A stretch of 14,210 bases of DNA, taken from contig DHOB01000008.1 in assembly GCA_002409675.1 (NCBI GenBank), positions 1 through 14,210 of the forward strand. The letters are read 5' to 3'. Positions within the stretch are counted from its first letter, which is position 1; each line of letters opens with the position of its first letter. The position numbers and the translations under genes are program-made. This DNA is from Ruminococcaceae bacterium UBA5401. GTDB taxonomy: Bacteria > Bacillota > Clostridia > Oscillospirales > Acutalibacteraceae. The notes under the pieces are model-generated. The model was given only the letters and a program-made list of their open reading frames with translations, made no database searches and was not told the origin of the DNA. This document shows positions 7,620 through 12,445 of this stretch, one piece after another.

Positions 7620-7639
7620 TCGACAGTCCTCCAGACCGT

Positions 7640-8392
7640 TCAGATTTCAAGCGCCGCCAGCCCGCCGATAACGGCCAGATGCGCCGGGTAAAACAGATAA
7701 AAGGCCCACTTTTCGTTTTTCGCTCCGCCGCGCCTGCCATTGTAGCGCAGAAGAATCGGGATGCAGAGGAACAGGCCGGCCTGAAAGAGCTGGGAGTAGG
7801 CCGGCTGCCCGGAAAGGGACGCCGCCATGCACATCAGGGCCACCGTTCCGGCCGCGAAGACAGCAAAACGCTTCATCTGCAGGCGCAGATTCCCCCGGTA
7901 CACCCAGAAAGCGAGGGAAAAAAGGATATCGAAGTACATCCAGTCGCCCGGCAGGGCGAGGATGCACAGCCCGGCGACAGCCAGCAGGCGCAGCGGCCGG
8001 CTCCGAATGGAATCCCACGCCCAGACCGCGAGCAGGCTCAAAAAGAGTGTGTAAATCACATTCACGGAACCGGCGGGAATTCCATTTTCCAAAAAATTAT
8101 CAGGAAAAAACTGGAATTTCCCGGTCTCAAAAAAGGTAAACGGGGCCTGCGAAATCACGGCAAAGGCCCCAAGGCGGAGCGCATACCGCCTCACGCTGCG
8201 GGTATGTGCGTAACCTTCGGCGATAAAAAAGCACAGGGTCGGGGCGGTGATGCGGCCAATCAGGTGCATGGCCTGCCCGGCTGCGGTCCCAAACGGCACG
8301 AACGTCCACGCGATATGGTCGATCAGCATGGCGGCCATGGCAATCCGCTTGATCTGGACGCCCGTCAGCCCGTCGGGGCGGATATTTTCCAT
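7640..8392 (-). CDS. TraX family integral membrane protein
   Basis: A 250-residue polytopic membrane protein with about seven hydrophobic segments, matching the TraX family named after an F-plasmid pilin-acetylating protein. Chromosomal members in Firmicutes have no proven role and no conjugation genes are nearby, so 'conjugal transfer' should not be read literally. Landmarks are MLIDHIAWTF (22-31), GRITAPTLCFFIAEGYAHTRS (46-66), SVNVIYTLFLSLL (109-121) and the C-terminal KWAFYLFYPAHLAVIGGL (228-245). The Asp-His near the N-terminus and the His in FYPAHL are good candidates for functional residues, as in membrane acyltransferase-like proteins (inference). Its ATG is only 4 nt past the acn stop and its own end is 20 nt before icd, so it is embedded in the TCA operon. 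AAGGAT lies 7 nt upstream of the start. Confidence 0.85.
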   Translation of the reverse strand: MENIRPDGLTGVQIKRIAMAAMLIDHIAWTFVPFGTAAGQAMHLIGRITAPTLCFFIAEGYAHTRSVRRYALRLGAFAVISQAPFTFFETGKFQFFPDNFLENGIPAGSVNVIYTLFLSLLAVWAWDSIRSRPLRLLAVAGLCILALPGDWMYFDILFSLAFWVYRGNLRLQMKRFAVFAAGTVALMCMAASLSGQPAYSQLFQAGLFLCIPILLRYNGRRGGAKNEKWAFYLFYPAHLAVIGGLAALEI

Positions 8393-8396
8393 GTTT

Positions 8397-10337
8397 CTAT
8401 CCTTTTCCGCCCTGCCGCCGCGTATAGGCGAGCAGCCCGCCGGCCAGCACGATTCCGCGCTGGCGGGGCGTCAGAACCGCCCTCGCCTTCAGCTCAATCC
8501 CTTTTGTCCGGTCGCGGACGGTGACGGGTTCCCCGCCCGTTACGGCCGCATGCAGGTCCGGCAGCTCCAGGTCGTCCATCTGGTCGATTCTGTCATAGTC
8601 TTCCTCCCTGAAAAAAACGAGCGGAAGGATGCCGGCATTCACCAGGTTGGCGCAGTGGATGCGCGCGAAGCTTTTTGCGAGAACCGCGCGGATTCCGAGG
8701 TACAGCGGCACCAGCGCGGCGTGCTCGCGCGACGAGCCCTGCCCGTAATTCGTTCCCCCGACGATCACGCCGGTCCCGTACTTTTTGCAGCGTTCCGGAA
8801 AAGCCTTGTCGCATACGGAAAAGCAGAAGCGGGACATATACGGGATATTGGAGCGGTAAGGGAGGATTTTGGAGCCGGCCGGCATGATGTGGTCGGTCGT
8901 GATATTGTCCCCCACCTTCAGCAGGGCCTTTGCCGCGATGGTGTCCGGCAGCGGGGACGTTTTCGGGAATCCCTTGATGTTCGGCCCGCGGATGACCCGG
9001 ACTTTTTCCGCTTCTGCCGGCGGCGCGGGAGGAAGAATCATGCTGTCGTCCACATCGAAAAATTCCGGCGCGGAAACCGGCGCTTCTTCGCCGAGCGTGC
9101 GGGGATCGGTAAGGACCCCGGCCAGAGCGGACGCGGCGGCCGTCTCCGGGCTGACAAGGTAGACCTTCGCGTCCGCCGTGCCGGAACGGCCCTGAAAATT
9201 GCGGTTGAACGTGCGCAGCGAGACGCCGCCGGAGCCGGGAGCCTGCCCCATGCCGATGCACGGCCCGCAGGCACACTCCAGCACCCGCGCGCCGGCGCCG
9301 ATCAGGTCGGCGAGCGCGCCGTTTTCCGCGAGCATTCGGTACACCTGCCTGGAGCCGGGCGACAGGGTCAGGCTGACGTCCGGATGGACGGTTTTCCCTT
9401 TCAGGATGGAAGCCACGCGCATCAGGTCGCGGTAAGAGGAGTTCGTGCAGGAGCCGATGCAGACCTGGTCGATTTTAATCGGCCCGATCTCCTCCACCGG
9501 CTTTACGGCGTCCGGGCTGAAGGGGCAGGCCGCGAGCGGCACGAGCGACGAAAGGTCGACGGAGACGGTCTCATCGTACCGGGCGTCGGAATCCGGGAAA
9601 AGCTCTTTCCAGTCCTGCTCCCTGCCCTGCGCTTTCAGAAATTCGCGCGTGACTTCATCGGACGGAAAGATGGACGTGGTGGCTCCGAGCTCCGCCCCCA
9701 TATTGGTGATGGTGGCGCGCTCCGGAACGGAGAGGTTTTTGACCCCTTCCCCGCCGTATTCAAGGATCCTGCCCACGCCGCCTTTGACGGAAAGCAGGCG
9801 CAGAATCTGCAGAATCACATCTTTGGCGCCGACCCACGGCGGCAGCTTGCCCGTCAGGTTCACCTGCAGGATTTTCGGCATGGTGATGTAATACGGGCCG
9901 CCGCCCATTGCGGCCGCCACGTCCAGGCCGCCCGCCCCCATGGCGAGCATGCCGAGGCCGCCCCCCGTGGGGGTATGGCTGTCGGAGCCAATCAGCGTCT
10001 TGCCCGGGATGCCGAACCGCTCCAGGTGGACCTGGTGGCAGATTCCGTTGCCGGGCCGGGAAAAATAGACCCCGTATTTTTTTGCGGCCGTCTGGATGAA
10101 GCGGTGGTCGTCGGCATTTTCAAACCCCGTCTGAAGTGTGTTGTGGTCCACATAGGCGACCGAGCGTTCCGTTTTGACGCGCGGCACCCCCAGCGCTTCA
10201 AACTCCAGATACGCCATAGTGCCCGTCGCGTCCTGCGTCAGAGTCTGGTCGATTTTCAGGCCGATTTCGCTTCCCGGCTCCATTTTGCCGCTGAGAAGGT
10301 GGGCCCGGATGATTTTCTGAGCCAGAGTCAGTCCCAT
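8397..10337 (-). CDS. acn: Aconitate hydratase (4Fe-4S)
   Basis: Isomerises citrate to isocitrate via cis-aconitate. The 646-residue product is of the shorter, mitochondrial-like aconitase size class rather than the roughly 890-residue AcnA. Cluster-binding cysteines fall in IGSCTNSS (Cys297) and ACGPCIG (Cys357, Cys360). Other hallmarks are YVDHNTLQ (62-69), SDSHTPTGGGLG (118-129), GVGRILEYGGEGV (187-199), the swivel-domain motif IMPAGSKILPYRSNIP (484-499) and the active-site GTNYGQGSSREHAAL (528-542). Both the catalytic core and the C-terminal swivel domain are present in one chain, which argues against isopropylmalate dehydratase subunits; a homoaconitase role cannot be fully excluded. GAGG sits about 8 nt before the ATG. 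It is the first gene of the operon. No citrate synthase gene is in view. Confidence 0.95.
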   Translation of the reverse strand: MGLTLAQKIIRAHLLSGKMEPGSEIGLKIDQTLTQDATGTMAYLEFEALGVPRVKTERSVAYVDHNTLQTGFENADDHRFIQTAAKKYGVYFSRPGNGICHQVHLERFGIPGKTLIGSDSHTPTGGGLGMLAMGAGGLDVAAAMGGGPYYITMPKILQVNLTGKLPPWVGAKDVILQILRLLSVKGGVGRILEYGGEGVKNLSVPERATITNMGAELGATTSIFPSDEVTREFLKAQGREQDWKELFPDSDARYDETVSVDLSSLVPLAACPFSPDAVKPVEEIGPIKIDQVCIGSCTNSSYRDLMRVASILKGKTVHPDVSLTLSPGSRQVYRMLAENGALADLIGAGARVLECACGPCIGMGQAPGSGGVSLRTFNRNFQGRSGTADAKVYLVSPETAAASALAGVLTDPRTLGEEAPVSAPEFFDVDDSMILPPAPPAEAEKVRVIRGPNIKGFPKTSPLPDTIAAKALLKVGDNITTDHIMPAGSKILPYRSNIPYMSRFCFSVCDKAFPERCKKYGTGVIVGGTNYGQGSSREHAALVPLYLGIRAVLAKSFARIHCANLVNAGILPLVFFREEDYDRIDQMDDLELPDLHAAVTGGEPVTVRDRTKGIELKARAVLTPRQRGIVLAGGLLAYTRRQGGKG

Positions 10338-10393
10338 TTTCTGCGCCTCTTTTATTGCAGCTGAGTTAAAATTTTCAGAGAATATCCGCCGTC

Positions 10394-10444
10394 AATCTGC
10401 AGACCGAAGAAAAAAATCTGCAAAACCGATTTGTCTGCAAAAGA
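10394..10444 (-). repeat. Short direct repeats in the acn leader
   Basis: TCTGCA occurs at 10396-10401, 10417-10422 and 10434-10439, spaced 21 and 17 nt. The first two copies extend to AATCTGCAGACCGA and AATCTGCAAAACCGA; the last two share TCTGCAAAA. They lie downstream of the predicted acn start point. The first pair is two helical turns apart, which would suit a protein bound on one face of the DNA, but no regulator is identified. Confidence 0.4.
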
Positions 10445-10455
10445 TATATCTTCAG

Positions 10456-10471
10456 TTTATTATCTAATAAA
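10456..10471. promoter_or_regulatory. AT palindrome over the acn -10 box
   Basis: TTTATTA-TC-TAATAAA is a perfect 7-bp inverted repeat with a 2-nt centre, covering the -10 hexamer (10464-10459) of the acn promoter. A second perfect palindrome, AAGATATATCTT (10441-10452), falls at the expected transcription start. Either could be an operator or simply AT-rich promoter sequence. Confidence 0.35.
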
Positions 10472-10487
10472 AAGCGCACCTTGTCAA
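10459..10487 (-). promoter_or_regulatory. Strong sigma-A promoter for the acn operon
   Basis: On the minus strand TTGACA (10487-10482), a perfect -35, is followed by a 17-nt spacer and GATAAT (10464-10459), a 5/6 match to the -10 consensus. Transcription should begin near 10452, giving a leader of about 115 nt before acn. No comparable promoter is visible between the six downstream genes, which are 4-33 nt apart. Confidence 0.75.
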
Positions 10488-10498
10488 TCTCTTAACTT
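10481..10498. promoter_or_regulatory. Putative Rex operator on the acn promoter
   Basis: TTGTCAA-TCTC-TTAACTT fits the clostridial Rex consensus TTGTTAA-N4-TTAACAA at 11 of 14 specified positions, with the exact 4-nt centre. It covers the whole -35 hexamer (10482-10487) of the acn promoter, an ideal place for repression by steric block. The rex gene lies in the same operon. TTAAC-TT-GTTAT (10492-10503) forms an overlapping second imperfect dyad. The match is by eye; binding is inferred. Confidence 0.5.
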
Positions 10499-10535
10499 GT
10501 TATAAAGAATTATTTCTGCAATTTGGGCGAATTCC

Positions 10536-10564
10536 TTGATGAATAAAGCGGCAGATGCTATAAT
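10536..10564 (+). promoter_or_regulatory. Sigma-A promoter for tepA-uppP-spoIIIE
   Basis: TTGATG (10536-10541), a 17-nt spacer and a perfect TATAAT (10559-10564). The start point is expected near 10571, leaving a leader of about 75 nt before the tepA ATG. It is back-to-back with the acn promoter, about 120 bp between start points, so the two should fire largely independently. Confidence 0.7.
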
Positions 10565-10604
10565 AAACTGAATTCGGAAGCACCGCGGCGGGCGCGTATG
10601 TTTC

Positions 10605-10643
10605 GGCCTTCCCATGGCAGAATAAGTACCATCGGGAGGTGCC
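10605..10643 (+). promoter_or_regulatory. Leader hairpin burying the tepA Shine-Dalgarno
   Basis: The 5' arm 10605-10617 (GGCCTTCCCATGG) can pair with 10629-10643 (CCATCGGGAGGTGCC) as 13 base pairs, one of them G-U, with single-base bulges at 10633 and 10640 and an 11-nt loop. The 3' arm contains the entire Shine-Dalgarno GGGAGG (10634-10639) of tepA, so the folded RNA would hide it. A possible in-frame upstream ATG at 10598 begins just before the 5' arm. Confidence 0.5.
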
Positions 10644-10645
10644 TT

Positions 10646-11404
10646 ATGAAAAACGATACGTGCGAAGGAAAAAGGGAAAATACGGAGAACCGGATGCCGG
10701 ACCGCGTGGTGGAAAGCGGCTCCGTCCTGACGGGCGACGGGCGGCATGTGATTTACTGCCTGACGATTATAGGGCAGATTGAGGGCCATACCATTCTGTC
10801 TTCCCAGAACAAGACCACAAAATACGAGCATGTGATTCCCCAGCTGATTGCGACGGAAGAAGACCCCGGAATCGACGGTCTGCTGATGATTCTGAACACA
10901 ATCGGCGGAGATGTGGAGGCCGGCCTCGCGCTGGCCGAGCTTGTCGCGGGCATGAAAAAGCCGACGGTGTCCATCGTCCTCGGCGGGGGCCATTCCATCG
11001 GGGCGCCGCTTGCCGTGGCGGCAAAGCACTCTTTCATCGTCCCGAGCGCCACCATGACGGTCCATCCCGTGCGGATGAACGGGATGATGCTCGGCGTGCC
11101 GCAGACCCTCGATTATTTTCAGCGCATGCAGCAGCGCATCACCCGGTTTATCACCCAGCATTCCCATATTTCCGCCGAGCGCCTCCGGGAACTTTCCATG
11201 AACACGAAGGAACTGGTCCTGGACATCGGCACGGTGCTCGACGGCCCGCAGGCCGTCAAGGAAGGCCTGATTGACTCCCTCGGCAGTCTTTCCGACGCGG
11301 TCGACTGCCTGTATGGAATGATCGACCGGGGCAGGAAAAAAGAAAAGCGGAAAAGCGCTTCAGGCGGAACGGGCAAAAAAGAAACGGTCGAGAGCAGAAT
11401 CTGA
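10646..11404 (+). CDS. tepA: ClpP-like serine protease, TepA family
   Basis: A 252-residue ClpP/crotonase-fold protease of the TepA (Bacillus YmfB) family, linked there to protein export; substrates are not well defined. Landmarks are GLLMILNTIGGDVEAGLALAE (78-98), GGGHSIGAPLAVAA (113-126) with the nucleophile Ser117, and MTVHPVR (137-143) with catalytic His140; Asp193 in LDIGTVLDG fits the third triad position. The tail after about 228 is Lys/Arg-rich and probably disordered. I chose the ATG at 10646 because GGGAGG ends 6 nt upstream. The in-frame ATG at 10598 would add 16 residues unlike the family and has a poor ribosome site. There is no signal peptide, so it is cytosolic. Downstream uppP and spoIIIE are cocistronic or nearly so, echoing the tepA-spoIIIE neighbourhood of Bacillus. 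Confidence 0.9.
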   Translation: MKNDTCEGKRENTENRMPDRVVESGSVLTGDGRHVIYCLTIIGQIEGHTILSSQNKTTKYEHVIPQLIATEEDPGIDGLLMILNTIGGDVEAGLALAELVAGMKKPTVSIVLGGGHSIGAPLAVAAKHSFIVPSATMTVHPVRMNGMMLGVPQTLDYFQRMQQRITRFITQHSHISAERLRELSMNTKELVLDIGTVLDGPQAVKEGLIDSLGSLSDAVDCLYGMIDRGRKKEKRKSASGGTGKKETVESRI

Positions 11405-11415
11405 ACTTTTCCGGC

Positions 11416-11435
11416 AGGGCGGTTCCGGCCGCCTT
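11416..11435 (+). terminator. Weak hairpin between tepA and uppP
   Basis: AGGGCGG (11416-11422) pairs with CCGCCTT (11429-11435), including one G-U pair, around a 6-nt loop. Only TTTACAT follows rather than a proper T run. It could be a partial terminator or an mRNA processing/stability element in the 85-nt gap. Readthrough into uppP seems likely, since I see no strong promoter in that gap. Confidence 0.3.
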
Positions 11436-11489
11436 TACATATTCTGAATTTCGGCGAATCCAATCCTACATAAAAAGGAAGAGCGGCTT

Positions 11490-12428
11490 ATGACCGTATG
11501 GCAAGCGATTTTGGAGGGCGTGATTCAGGGGGCGACCGAATTTCTGCCGATCTCCAGCAGCGGCCACCTGTCTTTGAGCCAGCATTTCTTCGGCATGCAG
11601 GCCGGCAGCCTGCTCTTCGACGTGATGCTCCACCTCGGCACGCTGGCGGCCGTGGTGGCGGTCTATCACCGGCTGGTCGGGCGGCTGCTGTGCGAGCTGG
11701 TGCGCCTGCTGCGGGACCTGTTCACCGGCCGTTTCCGCTGGCGCGGCATGAGCGCCGACCGCCGGCTGCTGCTGATGCTGATTTTCGGTCTTATTCCCCT
11801 GTTCCTGCTTTTTCTTCCCGTGCCGGGAACAGGGATGGAGGTTCGGGATTTTGCAGACCGCTGGGCGACGGACGGGGACATCGTGATTGAGGGCTGCTCG
11901 CTTCTCGGCACGGCGCTGCTGCTGACGCTCGGCGTTGCCGCAGGCCGCAGGACGGAAGCGCGCCATATCAGCCCCGGGGGACGGCGCCTCGGCGGCAGGA
12001 AAGACTTTACCGCGGGCGACGCGCTGACCGTCGGCTTCGCGCAGTGTGCGGCCGCCGTGTTCCCGGGGCTTTCCCGCTCCGGCTCGACTCTGGCCGCAGG
12101 GCTGATGCGCGGCGTCAGCCGGAGGGCGGCGCTCGATTATTCCTTCGTCATCGGCATCCCCGCCATCCTTGCGGCGGTTTTGGTGGAGATGAAGACCGCC
12201 GCAGCGCAGCCCGCAGGCGTGGCCGCGCTGCCGATGGCGGCGGGGGTCGTCGCGGCGGCGGCGGTCGGGTTCCTCGCCATCCGCCTTCTGCGCTGGATGG
12301 TCGTCACGGACCGGCTGAGCGTTTTCGTCGCCTATACATTTGCCCTTGGCGCCGTCGTGGTCGTTCTTGGCCTGATTGAGCACGGGACGGGCGTGAACAT
12401 CGCGACCGGGGCAAAGCTGAGTTTCTGA
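11490..12428 (+). CDS. uppP: Undecaprenyl-diphosphatase (UppP/BacA)
   Basis: An integral membrane phosphatase that converts undecaprenyl diphosphate to the monophosphate, recycling the lipid carrier for peptidoglycan synthesis; overproduction of this family gives bacitracin resistance. The 312-residue protein begins MTVWQAILEGVIQGATEFLPISSSGHL, containing the (E/Q)-rich first active-site motif (Glu17, Ser22-24, His26). The second motif, FPGLSRSGST, is at 191-200. Hydrophobic segments cover the family's multi-helix core. It is about 35-45 residues longer than usual; the extra length is in the loops at about 75-90 and 108-133. The ribosome site AGGAAG lies about 8 nt before the ATG. It follows tepA by 85 nt and precedes the spoIIIE-like gene by only 17 nt. 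Confidence 0.95.
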   Translation: MTVWQAILEGVIQGATEFLPISSSGHLSLSQHFFGMQAGSLLFDVMLHLGTLAAVVAVYHRLVGRLLCELVRLLRDLFTGRFRWRGMSADRRLLLMLIFGLIPLFLLFLPVPGTGMEVRDFADRWATDGDIVIEGCSLLGTALLLTLGVAAGRRTEARHISPGGRRLGGRKDFTAGDALTVGFAQCAAAVFPGLSRSGSTLAAGLMRGVSRRAALDYSFVIGIPAILAAVLVEMKTAAAQPAGVAALPMAAGVVAAAAVGFLAIRLLRWMVVTDRLSVFVAYTFALGAVVVVLGLIEHGTGVNIATGAKLSF

Positions 12429-12445
12429 AAGAACCGGGTGAAGGA

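Larger units (their letters stand above)
10338..10645. other. Divergent acn / tepA control region
   Basis: A 308-nt, mostly AT-rich spacer with no gene. From left to right it holds an acn leader of about 115 nt with TCTGCA direct repeats, a 12-bp palindrome at 10441-10452, the acn promoter overlapped by a Rex-like operator and an AT palindrome, the tepA promoter, and a GC-richer tepA leader folding over the Shine-Dalgarno. Each is listed separately. I see no tRNA, T-box or known riboswitch in it. Confidence 0.8.

Noticed and set aside
7640..8392. TraX-like gene as a sign of a conjugative element
   Set aside because: No relaxase, coupling protein, integrase, attachment repeats or composition change nearby; chromosomal TraX-family genes are common in Firmicutes.
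8247..10364. A plus-strand open frame of about 705 codons opposite aconitase
   Set aside because: It is antisense to a complete, motif-rich aconitase. Its translation is Arg/Gly/His-rich with no recognisable domain, as expected for a GC-rich shadow frame.
10361..10378. Imperfect dyad CTGAGTTAAAATTTTCAG considered as a second Rex site
   Set aside because: Only four outer base pairs match (CTGA/TCAG) and the centre does not fit TTGTTAA-N4-TTAACAA.
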